From: Methylobacterium haplocladii
GTDB taxonomy: Bacteria; Pseudomonadota; Alphaproteobacteria; Rhizobiales; Beijerinckiaceae
Direction of reading: 5' to 3'
Assembly: GCF_007992175.1 (NCBI RefSeq)
Contig: NZ_BJZT01000004.1
Span: 1 to 64,000, forward strand
Length of the DNA: 64,000 nucleotides
This document shows positions 8,108-18,598 of this stretch, piece after piece. Position numbers and translations under genes: made by a program. The first letter of the stretch is position 1, and each line of letters starts with the position of its first letter. The notes below the pieces were generated by a model, which did no database searches, was not told where the DNA came from, and saw nothing but the letters and a program-made list of their open reading frames with translations.

Positions 8108-8419
8108 ATGACCGAGATTACCGCACGTCGCGATCCCGACCGCCGGCCGACCCATCCCGGCGAGATCCTGAAGGATGACATCCTGCCGGCGCTCGGGCTG
8201 ACGATCGTCGATGCCGCCGCGCATCTCGGGGTGACGCGGCAGGCTCTGCATCGGCTGCTTGCCGGAACGGCGACGCTCTCGCCGGAGATGGCTGTGAAGC
8301 TCGGGAAGCTGACCGGGAGCAACCCTGCCCTGCTGATGCGCATGCAGGTCGCGTACGATCTCTGGCTGGCCGAGCGGAACGTGGACGTCCGCGGAATTCC
8401 GGCGATGAAGGTAGCCTGA
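8108..8419 (+). CDS. higA: HigA-like antitoxin
   Basis: 103 aa helix-turn-helix protein of the HigA/VapI type: RRPTHPGEILKDDILPALGL, then IVDAAAHLGVTRQALHRLLAG and a C-terminal helix with LLMRMQVAYDLWLAER. It should neutralise HigB and repress the operon through the inverted repeat at 7784-7800. A strong ribosome site (GGAGGAG) precedes the ATG. Confidence 0.93.
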   Translation: MTEITARRDPDRRPTHPGEILKDDILPALGLTIVDAAAHLGVTRQALHRLLAGTATLSPEMAVKLGKLTGSNPALLMRMQVAYDLWLAERNVDVRGIPAMKVA

Positions 8420-8614
8420 GGGCATCCGGCCGGCGCCCTTGCGGCCCCTCCCCGCCCCGCCTAGTCTCCCGCTCCAGCATCACGAGTTGAGCCGACGCTC
8501 AACGCCAACCTGCCGCTCCCGGCAAGGTGGCGCCCTGATCAGCCAGGGGATGCGGCCGGTCCGGCAACCAGGGGGACTCCGCCGCGCGTCAGCTCATCCG
8601 AACGGGACAGAGCC

Positions 8615-9667
8615 GTGGCCGACATCCTCACCGAGCAGCAATTCGCCAGCGACAACTATTCCGGCATCTGCCCGGAGGCCTGGGCCGCGATGGCCGAGGC
8701 CAATGCCGGCCACGCCCCCGCCTACGGCGCCGATGCCTGGACCCAGCGGGCGGCGGATGGATTCCGAGACCTGTTCGAGACCGACTGCGAGGTGTTCTTC
8801 GCCTTCAACGGCACGGCCGCGAATTCGATGGCGCTGGCCTCGCTCTGCCGGAGCTACCACAGCGTGATCTGCGCCGAGAGCGCCCATGTCGAGACCGACG
8901 AGTGCGGCGCGCCGGAATTCTTCTCCGGCGGCTCGAAGCTGCTGATCGCGCCGACGACGAACGGGCTGCTGACGCCCGAGTCGGTACGGGCCGTGGCCGA
9001 ACGGCGCTGCGACATCCACTTCCCGAAACCCCGCGCGGTGACGATCACCCAATCCACCGAGACCGGCCGGGTCTATTCCGTCGCACAGGTGCAGGCCCTT
9101 TCGGAGACCTGCCGCAGCCTCGGCTTGCGCCTGCACATGGACGGCGCGCGCTTCGCCAATGCCTGCGCCGCGCTGCAGCGCTCGCCCGCCGAGCTCACCT
9201 GGAAATCGGGGGTCGACGTGCTCTGCTTCGGCGGCACCAAGAACGGCATGGCGGTCGGCGAGGCGATCCTGTTCTTCGACCGGGCGATGGCCGAGGATTT
9301 CGACTACCGCTGCAAGCAGGCTGGCCAGCTCGCCTCCAAGATGCGCTACCTCTCGGCCCCCTGGGTCGGGATGCTGGAGAGCGGCGCCTGGCTCGGCAAT
9401 GCCGAGCACGCCAACGCCTGCGCCCGCAGGCTGGCCGCGGCTTTGACCGACGTGCCGGGGGTGTCCCTGCTGTTTCCGGTGGAGGCGAACGCGGTGTTTC
9501 TCGCCGCCGCGCCGGCGGCGCTCGACGCCTTGGCGCGGCGAGGCTGGCGCTTCTACACCTTCATCGGCGGCGGAGCGCGGTTCATGTTCGCGTGGGACAC
9601 GCTGCCGGAGCGGGTCGACGCCTTGGCGCGGGACATCCGGGAATGTGCGGTGCCGGCAGCGGCCTGA
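8615..9667 (+). CDS. ltaE: Low-specificity L-threonine aldolase-like PLP enzyme
   Basis: 350 aa, fold type I PLP enzyme. SDNYSG near the N-terminus, the stacking His in SAHVETDE, HMDGARFANA (Asp176 contacts the pyridine nitrogen) and the Schiff-base lysine Lys209 in CFGGTKNGM match threonine aldolases, which cleave threonine or allo-threonine to glycine and acetaldehyde. Start is a GTG after GGGACAGAGCC. It stands alone, 195 bp after higA, and is followed by a family A palindrome. The exact beta-hydroxy amino acid substrate cannot be told from sequence. Confidence 0.9.
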   Translation: MADILTEQQFASDNYSGICPEAWAAMAEANAGHAPAYGADAWTQRAADGFRDLFETDCEVFFAFNGTAANSMALASLCRSYHSVICAESAHVETDECGAPEFFSGGSKLLIAPTTNGLLTPESVRAVAERRCDIHFPKPRAVTITQSTETGRVYSVAQVQALSETCRSLGLRLHMDGARFANACAALQRSPAELTWKSGVDVLCFGGTKNGMAVGEAILFFDRAMAEDFDYRCKQAGQLASKMRYLSAPWVGMLESGAWLGNAEHANACARRLAAALTDVPGVSLLFPVEANAVFLAAAPAALDALARRGWRFYTFIGGGARFMFAWDTLPERVDALARDIRECAVPAAA

Positions 9668-9674
9668 GCCACAC

Positions 9675-9768
9675 CGTCATTGCGAGCCATAGGCGAAGCA
9701 ATCCAGGGCCAATACGCCGACGTTACGAGTGGGGCCTTGGATTGCTTCGCCTATGGCCCGCAATGACG
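9675..9768. repeat. Palindromic repeat family A, copy 2
   Basis: GTCATTGCGAGCCATAGGCG...CAATCCAGGGCC pairs with GGCCTTGGATTGCTTCGCC...GGCCCGCAATGAC. It lies between the convergent aldolase gene and the 63-aa peptide gene, where it could terminate transcription from both sides. Confidence 0.88.
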
Positions 9769-9773
9769 AGAAT

Positions 9774-9965
9774 TCACACGAGGTAGCTGATCGTCGCGGC
9801 GACCGCCGTAGCAAAGGTCGCGATCGTGATCGCGGTCGGCGTCAGCAGCATCGGCCCGCGCACGGCGACCCGATCCCCCTCGTCGGCGCATCCGAAGGCC
9901 TGTCCGGCCGCCTGCTCCAGGCGGACGAGGGAGAGATGACGCGCTTGGGCGGCGGCGGTGGTCAT
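9774..9965 (-). CDS. 63-aa putative membrane peptide, probable stress gene
   Basis: 63 aa. The first half is soluble (RHLSLVRLEQAAGQAFGCAD), and residues about 40-62 form one hydrophobic segment (LLTPTAITIATFATAVAATI). A good ribosome site (AGGGAGAG) lies 7 nt before the ATG. An exact EcfG-type promoter (10021-10046) points at it with a leader of about 48 nt, which strongly supports a real gene. No known family recognised. Confidence 0.65.
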   Translation of the reverse strand: MTTAAAQARHLSLVRLEQAAGQAFGCADEGDRVAVRGPMLLTPTAITIATFATAVAATISYLV

Positions 9966-10020
9966 CGAAACACTCTCCCTGTGGCGTCAGGTCGGCTGCG
10001 AAGCTTAACCATATATCGAA

Positions 10021-10046
10021 AACGCGCGAATGTCGCACCCGGTTCC
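10021..10046 (-). promoter_or_regulatory. EcfG general-stress promoter (exact consensus)
   Basis: Reading the reverse strand: GGAAC (10046-10042), 17 bases, CGTT (10024-10021). This matches the PhyR-EcfG promoter consensus of alphaproteobacteria exactly and is oriented toward the 63-aa peptide gene. Confidence 0.75.
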
Positions 10047-10234
10047 GCGTCGGCCACGGCCTGCCACATGTTTTTAACCACGATGAGCCGACAGTTCCGT
10101 GACACCGGGCTTCATGCGGCCGCCGGCGTGTCGGCCGATCACTGGCTCGCCCCCGGCCCGCATGCGAAGGTGCGCTGCGCCCGACCGACGGAATCGCGCT
10201 TCTTGTTTCCGTTTTGTTCTGGTACGATCGAGGA

Positions 10235-12328
<2,094 letters not shown>

Positions 12329-12530
12329 TCGTCTAGACATTGTCTTCAAGGGCGAGATCGGCCATGGTCTACAATGTAAATTTGCCACTTTCTCTCCCAG
12401 AACAAGAACTATTCTTTACACTTCGCATATACTGCGTCGGTGTAATTGCACGCGGATTTCAGTTTCCCGCAACCCCGCATCGCCCATATTGAAGAATTGG
12501 AAAATAGACAGCATTCACTTCAACCATCGC
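12329..12530. other. AT-rich spacer after parE
   Basis: About 200 bp clearly richer in A/T than its surroundings. It holds a 42-codon ORF from the ATG at 12364 (starts MVYNVNLPLSLPEQELFFTL) with no ribosome site. It may be a remnant of acquired DNA; no function can be assigned. Confidence 0.4.
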
Positions 12531-12653
12531 TGTCATTCCGGGGCGCCGGAGGCGAACCCGGAACCCACGACTGGCCGCAGCAGGAAGGAATCGCCGAAGG
12601 TGGTGCCCTGCCCCGTGGGTTCCGGGTTCCGCTGCGCGGCCCCGGAATGACGA
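12531..12653. repeat. Palindromic repeat family B, copy 2
   Basis: GTCATTCCGGGGCGCCGGAG...GGAACCCACG and CGTGGGTTCCGGGTTCCGC...CCCCGGAATGACG are complementary arms of a long imperfect hairpin. A near-identical unit follows about 100 bp later. Confidence 0.9.
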
Positions 12654-12755
12654 GGCGGGGGGCGTCCCGACCTTTCCCGATCTCCGTTTGGACATCGGCT
12701 GCCTCTCGTTGATGTGCCGAGGTGCAAACTCGGCAGCATGGCACCCACCACCGCT

Positions 12756-12876
12756 GTCATTCCGGGGCGCCGGAGGCGAACCCGGAACCGACGACTGGCC
12801 GCAGCGGGAAGGAATCGCTGAAGGTCATGCTCTGCCCCGTGGGTTCCGGGTTCCGCTGCGCGGCCCCGGAATGACG
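12756..12876. repeat. Palindromic repeat family B, copy 3
   Basis: Same structure and same central sequence type (CTGGCCGCAGCGGGAAGGAA) as copy 2 at 12531-12653, in the same orientation. The two form a tandem pair and suggest local duplication. Confidence 0.9.
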
Positions 12877-12919
12877 GGTGTGGGCGATCACCCCAACCAT
12901 GACCGGGCGACGCACGCCG

Positions 12920-13210
12920 TCATGCGTTCAACTGTTCTGCAAGGTCGTTCCAAGTCGGATTGGCCTCTTCGATCAGCGCCACCTTCCAGGCGCGACGCCA
13001 CTTCTTCATGGCCTTCTCGCGGGCAATGGCTTCGTCGATGCGGTCGTAAAGCTCGTACCAGACGAGGCGATCCACGCCGTAGCGTGCCGAGAAACCCGGG
13101 ATCGCTTTCGATCGATGCTCCCACACGCGACGGCTGAGGTTGTTCGTGACGCCGAGATAGAGCGTCCCGTCGCGTTTTCGCGCGAGAAGATAGACCGCAT
13201 AGGTTTTCAT
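12920..13210 (-). CDS. GIY-YIG nuclease-family protein
   Basis: 96 aa, a single GIY-YIG domain: YAVYLLARKRDGTLYLGVTN, then NLSRRVWEHR, a Tyr/Arg-rich middle (RYGVDRLVWYELYDRIDEAI) and the basic REKAMKKWRRAWK. Small stand-alone members (UPF0213/YhbQ-like) are widespread and mostly uncharacterised; they are predicted to be DNA endonucleases. The ATG at 13210 follows GTGGAGG. The gene is flanked on both sides by family B palindromes, which is notable for a small nuclease. Confidence 0.9.
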   Translation of the reverse strand: MKTYAVYLLARKRDGTLYLGVTNNLSRRVWEHRSKAIPGFSARYGVDRLVWYELYDRIDEAIAREKAMKKWRRAWKVALIEEANPTWNDLAEQLNA

Positions 13211-13305
13211 GCTGGCCTCCACTCGGGCGGCGCGTGAAGCTTAAGCGATCCCAAGCCAGCCAGAAATCGATTCGGCTTGCGCCATCGTCCGGAACCCGTG
13301 TGCGC

Positions 13306-13349
13306 CGTCCCGTGGGTTCCGGGTTCCGCTGCGCGGCCCCGGAATGACG
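13306..13349. repeat. Palindromic repeat family B, single arm
   Basis: Only the right half (CGTGGGTTCCGGGTTCCGC...CCCCGGAATGACG) is preserved; the left arm is reduced to a short GTCCGGAACCCGTG. It looks like a decayed copy. Confidence 0.75.
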
Positions 13350-13386
13350 AGCGCGGGTGACCGATCCCAGCCCTTCGCCCCAATGC

Positions 13387-14181
13387 TCACCGCCGCTCTG
13401 CACCCGCGAAATCGTCGAGCACCGTCGCCAGCGCATGGGGCTCCACCTTCACGGCACCGGCGAAGGGCCGGTCGATGGCGGTGATGACGAGGAGGCCGGA
13501 AAAGATCAGGAAGGCGAGGATGCCGGTCATCAGCGATTGGGCGCGCAGGTTCTGGGTTCCGAAGAACAGCGTGAAGACGAGCGTCAGGATCGCGCCGCTC
13601 GACAGGATGAACCACAGCACCCTCGGCACGACGCCCGGCGCCAGCACGAGCCGAAGGCGGCGGGCCTGGGTGACGTTGTCGAGCTGGTCGAGGGCTTCGG
13701 CCATCACTGCGTTGCCGCGGCCGTCGCTGGGACGGAAGGTCAGGAGGGCCGCGTAGGCCTCGTCCAGCGCCCGCGTCACGGCGAGGCTGCCCCGGCCGCG
13801 CTCCATCGCGGGCCAATCCTCGGCCATGACCGTCCCGGCGTAGCGGGTCAGAGCGCTGCGGAGCGCGGCGCCGGGCTCGCCCTCGATCCCGAGCGACAGG
13901 CGATAGAGCGTCGCGACGGCGCCGGCTTCCTTCGCTGCCGCGCTCTCGGCCTCGCTGAACTTCTCCCAGGCGATGATGACGGCGAAGGCCAGCAGCACTG
14001 CGTAGAGGACACCCACCGTGGCGAACTTGAAACCGGCGACCTCGTTGTTGGCACGCAGCCCCTCCAGGCCGACACGACGGCGCACGATGATCGGGGCGAT
14101 CATCGCCAGCAATGTCATCAGGCCGACGAGGATCGTGCCGGAGATCCAAATCGGCTGAGGTGCCAGCAACGACAACAGCAT
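13387..14181 (-). CDS. DUF4239 (bestrophin-like) membrane protein
   Basis: 264 aa with about four transmembrane helices: two at the N-terminus (WISGTILVGLMTLLAMIAPI and FATVGVLYAVLLAFAVIIAW) and two near the C-terminus (VLWFILSSGAILTLVFTLFF, LMTGILAFLIFSGLLVITAI), with a soluble helical middle. EVAGFKFATVGVLYAVLLAF and the closing AIDRPFAGAVKVEP are characteristic of DUF4239. Such proteins may be distantly related to bestrophin anion channels; the function is unproven. The gene stands alone. Confidence 0.88.
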   Translation of the reverse strand: MLLSLLAPQPIWISGTILVGLMTLLAMIAPIIVRRRVGLEGLRANNEVAGFKFATVGVLYAVLLAFAVIIAWEKFSEAESAAAKEAGAVATLYRLSLGIEGEPGAALRSALTRYAGTVMAEDWPAMERGRGSLAVTRALDEAYAALLTFRPSDGRGNAVMAEALDQLDNVTQARRLRLVLAPGVVPRVLWFILSSGAILTLVFTLFFGTQNLRAQSLMTGILAFLIFSGLLVITAIDRPFAGAVKVEPHALATVLDDFAGAERR

Positions 14182-14368
14182 GTCCGGCCGTCCCGCCCCG
14201 ATCGTCCACGACTATGACGAGCTGCGCGGAGCCCCGCAATCGGTGGCCCGACCTGGGTCGCCCCGCTCACCACGGGCGTCGCCTTGCCGCTCGCCGACGA
14301 TCCGACGGGTCCGGCTGAGACATAGCGGGTCTCATACGGTTGCCGTCTCATCGCCTCGGAACGTTCCT

Positions 14369-14460
14369 CGTCTTTGCGAGCGCAGCGAAGCAATCCAGGG
14401 CCGACACGCCGATGTCAGGGCGTTGGCCCTGGATCGCTTCGGCTTCGCCTCGCAAGGACG
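14369..14460. repeat. Palindromic repeat family A, copy 3
   Basis: CGTCTTTGCGAGCGCAGCG...CAATCCAGGGCC pairs with GGCCCTGGATCGCTTCGGC...CGCAAGGACG. The outer ends have drifted from the other copies (CTTTGCG and AAGGACG in place of CATTGCG and ATGACG). Confidence 0.85.
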
Positions 14461-14990
14461 GCTCGGTGTTTGGTTAGCGATGGCCCGAACGCATCGACCG
14501 AAGCAGTATCACCTGCTCCGAAACATCTGATCCTGCTCCGGCCATGAAAGCGAGACTTCTGTAAGTTGTAGGAATATTAACATAACAGCGTCGCGCCGTC
14601 AAGACCGTCCAGCGTCTCGCATGCGCGACGAAGCGCGGCGGTTCCGGAGCTCCAGCGGCGTGGGACGGGCTGGGACAGCCGGGACGATCGTCCCAAATTC
14701 CGGTGAAACGAACGGTGCCCGACGCTGTCGGGCCTGCGCGCTTTTCCCCTGGCCGGAAATTCGTGGCATAGGCCGCAACCGTGCTCCTCGATCCGCTCCA
14801 GACCCTCGCCCCCGTCGGCGAGGCCGCCCGCGACCGCCGCCGGTTCCACTGCGTCGCCGGCTTCGGCGCCTGGCGGCCGTGAACCCGGCCTTGCCCTTCG
14901 CGCCTCGAGCGAGCAGAGAGCCGGGCTTCGAAGGTCGAGGACAACCGTGAGCGACGCGCCTGCCCATTCGAGCCCCGCCGGAGCGGCGGC
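14461..14990. other. Spacer upstream of the ABC exporter
   Basis: 530 bp with no convincing gene. An A/T-rich patch near 14560-14590 could hold a promoter. A 15-codon GTG reading frame at 14947-14994 has a GAGGA site before it and its TGA overlaps the exporter GTG, so translational coupling is possible but unproven. Confidence 0.35.
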
Positions 14991-16763
14991 GTGAGGCCAT
15001 TGCTCGATCTCGTGCGGGTGCTGCGGCCGCGCGACCGGCGCCGGCTCGTGCTCCTGCTCCTCGCGCTCGCCGGGGCTGCGCTGTTCGAGGTCGTCGGCGT
15101 CGCCTCCGTGGTGCCGTTCCTGACGCTGGTGGGCGACCCCTCCGCCTCCGGCCGCATCCCCTATCTCGGCGCGATCCGCGAGACCTTCGGGCTCACCGAC
15201 GACCGGGGCTTCCTGCTCGCCACGGGTTTCGCCGCGCTCGCCGCGATCCTGGCCACGAGCGTGATCAACGCCGTCCTCAGCTTCGCGCAGCTGCTGTTCA
15301 CGCACCTCACCGGCTACGGCTTCGCGCGGCGGCTGCTCGCCGCCTATGTCGACCGCGAGCGGCTGTTTTTCGCTCGCACCAACAGCGCCGAACTCGCCAA
15401 GAACGTGCTCAGCGAGACCGACCGGCTCGTGGTCGGCGTGCTGACGCCGACCATGGTGATCGCCTCGCGCGGCGCTTCGGCGCTGGCGGTCATCGTATTC
15501 CTCATCCTCTACCAGCCGCGGCTCGCGCTCCTCCTCGGCGGCGGCTTCGGCGGGCTCTACGTGGTGATCTTCTGGGTGATGCGGACCCGCCTCGCGCGGA
15601 TCGGCGCCCGCGCGGTCGCCGACAACGAGCGGCGCTACCGCATCGTGCAGGAGACCTTCGGCGCGTTGACGGAGCTGAAGCTCTACGGCCGGGCCGAGGC
15701 TTTCTCCGCCGGCTTCGATGCCCCCGCCCGCGCCTATGCCCGCGCCAGCGCCGAGAGCCTGGTGACGGGCCAGCTGCCGCGCTTCGTCATCGAGTCCGTC
15801 GCCTTCGGCGGCGTCATCGTGGTGGTGCTGTTCGCGCTCTCGCAGAACTACGACACCGCCGGGATGCTGCCGCTGCTCGGCCTGTTCGCCTTCGCCGGCT
15901 ACCGGATGCTGCCGGCCTTCCAGAACGTGTTCAACTCCCTGGCGCTGATCCGCTTCTACCTGCCGGCGGTGACGGTGATCGTCGACGAATTGAAGGCCGA
16001 GCGGCCGCCGCGCCCCCGCGGCCGCGAGCGCCTGCCATTCGCGAAGAGCATTCACATCGAAGGGCTTGGCTTCGACTACGAGCCGGGCCGCACGACGCTC
16101 GACGCCATCGACCTGACCATCCCCGCCAACGCCACCGTGGGCCTCGTCGGCCGCACCGGGTCGGGCAAGTCGACGCTGGTCGGCCTCGTCCTCGGCATCC
16201 TGACGCCCACCCGCGGCACGATCCGCATCGACGGCGTCGCGCTCGACGAGACGACCCTGCCGGCCTGGCAGAACCGCATCGGCTACGTGCCGCAGGACGT
16301 GTTCCTGATCGACGGCACCGTTGCCGACAACATCGCCATCGGCATCGCGGCGGGCGAGGTCGACCAGCTGGCGATCGAGCGGGCCGCGCGGCTCGCCGGC
16401 ATCGATGCCTTCATCCTCGGCCTGCCCGACGCCTACGCCACCGGCGTCGGCGAGCGCGGCGCCCGGCTCAGCGGCGGCCAGCGCCAGCGCATCGGCATCG
16501 CCCGGGCGCTCTATCACGACCCCGACGTGATCGTGTTCGACGAGGCCACGAGCGCCCTCGATGCCGAGACCGAGACGGCGGTGATGGCGGCGCTCGGTGC
16601 GCTGGCCGGCACGCGGACGATCATCATGATCGCCCACCGCCTGACCTCGCTCCGCCACGCCGACACGGTCCACGTCCTCGAAGCCGGCCGCCTCGTCGCC
16701 TCGGGTCCGCCGGAGACGGTGCTGCCGGCTCTGTCCAAGATCCGCGAGATCGAGCCGGCCTAA
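14991..16763 (+). CDS. ABC exporter, fused membrane and ATPase domains (PglK/MsbA type)
   Basis: 590 aa. A six-helix exporter domain (about residues 15-320) is followed by an ATPase domain: Walker A GRTGSGKST, Q-loop IGYVPQDVFLIDGTVADNIA, signature LSGGQRQR, Walker B VIVFDEATSALD and the switch His in IMIAHRLTS. The start (LLDLVRVLRPRDRRRLVLLL, then FEVVGVASVVPFL) resembles PglK/WlaB-type lipid-linked oligosaccharide flippases and related polysaccharide exporters. Being a half-transporter it should act as a homodimer in the inner membrane. No glycosyltransferase genes are adjacent, so the cargo is unknown. GTG start. Confidence 0.88.
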   Translation: MRPLLDLVRVLRPRDRRRLVLLLLALAGAALFEVVGVASVVPFLTLVGDPSASGRIPYLGAIRETFGLTDDRGFLLATGFAALAAILATSVINAVLSFAQLLFTHLTGYGFARRLLAAYVDRERLFFARTNSAELAKNVLSETDRLVVGVLTPTMVIASRGASALAVIVFLILYQPRLALLLGGGFGGLYVVIFWVMRTRLARIGARAVADNERRYRIVQETFGALTELKLYGRAEAFSAGFDAPARAYARASAESLVTGQLPRFVIESVAFGGVIVVVLFALSQNYDTAGMLPLLGLFAFAGYRMLPAFQNVFNSLALIRFYLPAVTVIVDELKAERPPRPRGRERLPFAKSIHIEGLGFDYEPGRTTLDAIDLTIPANATVGLVGRTGSGKSTLVGLVLGILTPTRGTIRIDGVALDETTLPAWQNRIGYVPQDVFLIDGTVADNIAIGIAAGEVDQLAIERAARLAGIDAFILGLPDAYATGVGERGARLSGGQRQRIGIARALYHDPDVIVFDEATSALDAETETAVMAALGALAGTRTIIMIAHRLTSLRHADTVHVLEAGRLVASGPPETVLPALSKIREIEPA

Positions 16764-16769
16764 GGCCGC

Positions 16770-17459
16770 TCAGGCCAGCGCTTCCGCGCCCGGGGCCGTC
16801 GGCATGACCCGGCGCAGGACGCAATGCGTCGGCAGGAACAGCAGCGCCGGCAATCCGACGAGCATCGTCGCGAGCCAGCTCCAGGCCGGCATCCAGCTCT
16901 GGGCCACCGCATCGCTGAAGCCCCAGACGTAGTTGATGTTCACGGGCAACAGACCGGCATCCGGCTGCGGCGACGGCATCGCGAAGAAGCACACCAGCAG
17001 GGTCACGACCGCCATCGCGCTCCAGATCGGCAGCGCGCGCCGGTCGTAGCCCAGCCGCGCGACCAGGAAGACCAGCAGCAGCGGCAGCCAGCCGTGGAAG
17101 CCCGAGAGGGCTCGCAGCAGCAGCGGCTTCGAGGCGTCGAACATGTAATCGGTCATGCCGGTGATCGGAGCGCCGACGGCGGTGCCCAGGAAATCGACGA
17201 TCCAGAGCACCTGCGGGGCCAGGATGCCGACGGCGCAGAGCGAGATCAGCAACGGGCTTTCGATCCAGATGCCGACGAGCGTCAGCAGCACGGCCTGATC
17301 GCAAAAGTACAGGAAGTTCGTCGGACCGTAATGGGTGAGATAGACCGGGATCAGCAGGGCCGCGAAGGCCGTGTAGGCGAGCTTCAACGCAATCGGAATT
17401 TTCTTGGGACTGCGCGGCGCGGCAGGGGATGCCGTCGGGACGGCGTTCGGGGTGGTCAT
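16770..17459 (-). CDS. Uncharacterised membrane protein, third gene of PspA-like operon
   Basis: 229 aa with about six transmembrane helices, for example LKLAYTAFAALLIPVYLTHY, FCDQAVLLTLVGIWIESPLL, ISLCAVGILAPQVLWIVDFL, GWLPLLLVFLVARLG and WSAMAVVTLLVCFFAM. The N-terminal 20 residues are Pro/Ala-rich and cytoplasmic by the positive-inside rule. No family recognised. It follows the YiaA/B-like gene by 77 bp on the same strand and ends 6 bp from the convergent ABC exporter gene. Confidence 0.8.
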   Translation of the reverse strand: MTTPNAVPTASPAAPRSPKKIPIALKLAYTAFAALLIPVYLTHYGPTNFLYFCDQAVLLTLVGIWIESPLLISLCAVGILAPQVLWIVDFLGTAVGAPITGMTDYMFDASKPLLLRALSGFHGWLPLLLVFLVARLGYDRRALPIWSAMAVVTLLVCFFAMPSPQPDAGLLPVNINYVWGFSDAVAQSWMPAWSWLATMLVGLPALLFLPTHCVLRRVMPTAPGAEALA

Positions 17460-17536
17460 CGTCGTCTCCGGAACAGCATCGAAAAGCGGTCACCCGCGAC
17501 GCCCTTGCGGTGCCGCGGGCCGGTCGTGTGGATGTC

Positions 17537-17812
17537 TCAATCCTTGCCGACCGACATCAGCAGGCGCTCGGTGCGGGCATCCTCGATGCGGTTGTGCATG
17601 CGGCGGCCCTCGTGGACGTCGCGCATCGTTTTGGTGCAGGTGACACAGGACTGGACGAGCATCACCACGCCCATTGCGAGGTAGCCCTTCATCCAGAAAT
17701 CCATCGGCATGAACAGGATGCCGACGGCCACCATCGCGGCCGAGGCGATGAAGGAGCCGTAGGTGAAGCTCACCCAGGCGCCGGAATGCTGGTGGTTGGT
17801 CTCGGTGGTCAT
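17537..17812 (-). CDS. YiaA/YiaB-family inner membrane protein
   Basis: 91 aa: AWVSFTYGSFIASAAMVAVG and WMKGYLAMGVVMLVQSCVT form the two-helix YiaAB domain, followed by a soluble KTMRDVHEGRRMHNRIEDAR tail. YiaA and YiaB of E. coli are small inner membrane proteins of unknown function. Here the gene sits 39 bp after a PspA-like gene, which suggests a membrane-stress role. Confidence 0.88.
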   Translation of the reverse strand: MTTETNHQHSGAWVSFTYGSFIASAAMVAVGILFMPMDFWMKGYLAMGVVMLVQSCVTCTKTMRDVHEGRRMHNRIEDARTERLLMSVGKD

Positions 17813-17851
17813 GGCGGTGCTCCGTGTCGCTGGCTGTGATGCGGTGAAAGG

Positions 17852-18526
17852 TCAGGCGGCCTCGGCCCGGCGGCGCAGGCGGTCGAGGACGGTCTCGGCG
17901 CTCGTGGCATTGCGCGGGCCGAAACCTTCGCGCTCCAGGCGCTGGGCGATGTCCGCGTCGGGTTCGGCCTCCGCGAGCGCGGCCTCGGTGTCGGCGGCCT
18001 CCTGCTGGAGTTCGCGCAGGCGCTTGAGCGTGGCTTCCGCCTCGCAGAGCGTGGCCCGTTCGTTTGGGCCGGGATCCATCCGCATGCGGCGGACGGCTTC
18101 CGCCGCGGCGGCGGTGCGGCGACCGCGTTCCAATTCCGCCTGCCGCCGGGTGGCGTCGGCGACAATGCTGCGGATGCGAGCGACCTCGGCCTCGTAGCGA
18201 CTGCGGGCGGAACGGATGGCGTCGCGCTCGGATTCGAGTTCGGCAATGGCCTGCGCGGCGTCCCGGGCGAGATCCTCGCGCCCGCCCGCGAGTGCCGCGA
18301 CGGCGCGCGTTTCGAGGTCGGTCGCGCGGGCTTCGATCTCGGCGAGCTTTCGGCCCTCGGCCTGATCGGCGGCGACGGCCGCCGCCAGGGCCCGGCGGCT
18401 GCGCTCCAGGGCGGCGCGGGTCTCGCGGACCTGCTGGTCGAGGATCAGGAGGGCGTGGCGGTCGAGAAACTCTTCGTCGGCGCGGGCCGCAGCGCCCCGG
18501 GCGAGGATGCGGAACAGCTTGAACAT
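17852..18526 (-). CDS. PspA/IM30-like membrane-stress protein
   Basis: 224 aa, nearly all predicted helix and coiled coil. The first residues (MFKLFRILARGAAARADEEF) fit the amphipathic membrane-binding helix of PspA, and LLILDQQVRETRAALERSRR matches the first PspA coiled-coil segment. PspA/IM30 proteins assemble on damaged inner membranes as ESCRT-III-like oligomers. The ATG at 18526 is favoured over an upstream in-frame start because the conserved N-terminus begins there. First gene of an operon with 17812-17537 and 17459-16770; a perfect palindrome at 18599-18619 lies in its promoter region. pspF and a sigma-54 site are not seen. Confidence 0.85.
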   Translation of the reverse strand: MFKLFRILARGAAARADEEFLDRHALLILDQQVRETRAALERSRRALAAAVAADQAEGRKLAEIEARATDLETRAVAALAGGREDLARDAAQAIAELESERDAIRSARSRYEAEVARIRSIVADATRRQAELERGRRTAAAAEAVRRMRMDPGPNERATLCEAEATLKRLRELQQEAADTEAALAEAEPDADIAQRLEREGFGPRNATSAETVLDRLRRRAEAA

Positions 18527-18598
18527 CGTTGCGTCTCCACAAGCGTGATCGGTGTCACGCAAAATGGCTCGCACGGGTTTGCACAGTGTTCAAGTGAT

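Noticed and set aside
12531..12876. CRISPR array
   Set aside because: Two repeats only, each an inverted repeat of about 120 bp; no short direct repeats with regular spacers and no cas genes.
14780..14881. Short GTG frame (VLLDPLQTLAPVGEAA) upstream of the ABC exporter
   Set aside because: No ribosome site, only about 33 codons, and no support from context.
18541..18598. Sigma-54 promoter for the PspA-like operon
   Set aside because: No TGGCAC-N5-TTGC pattern with the required GG and GC spacing could be found on the reverse strand.
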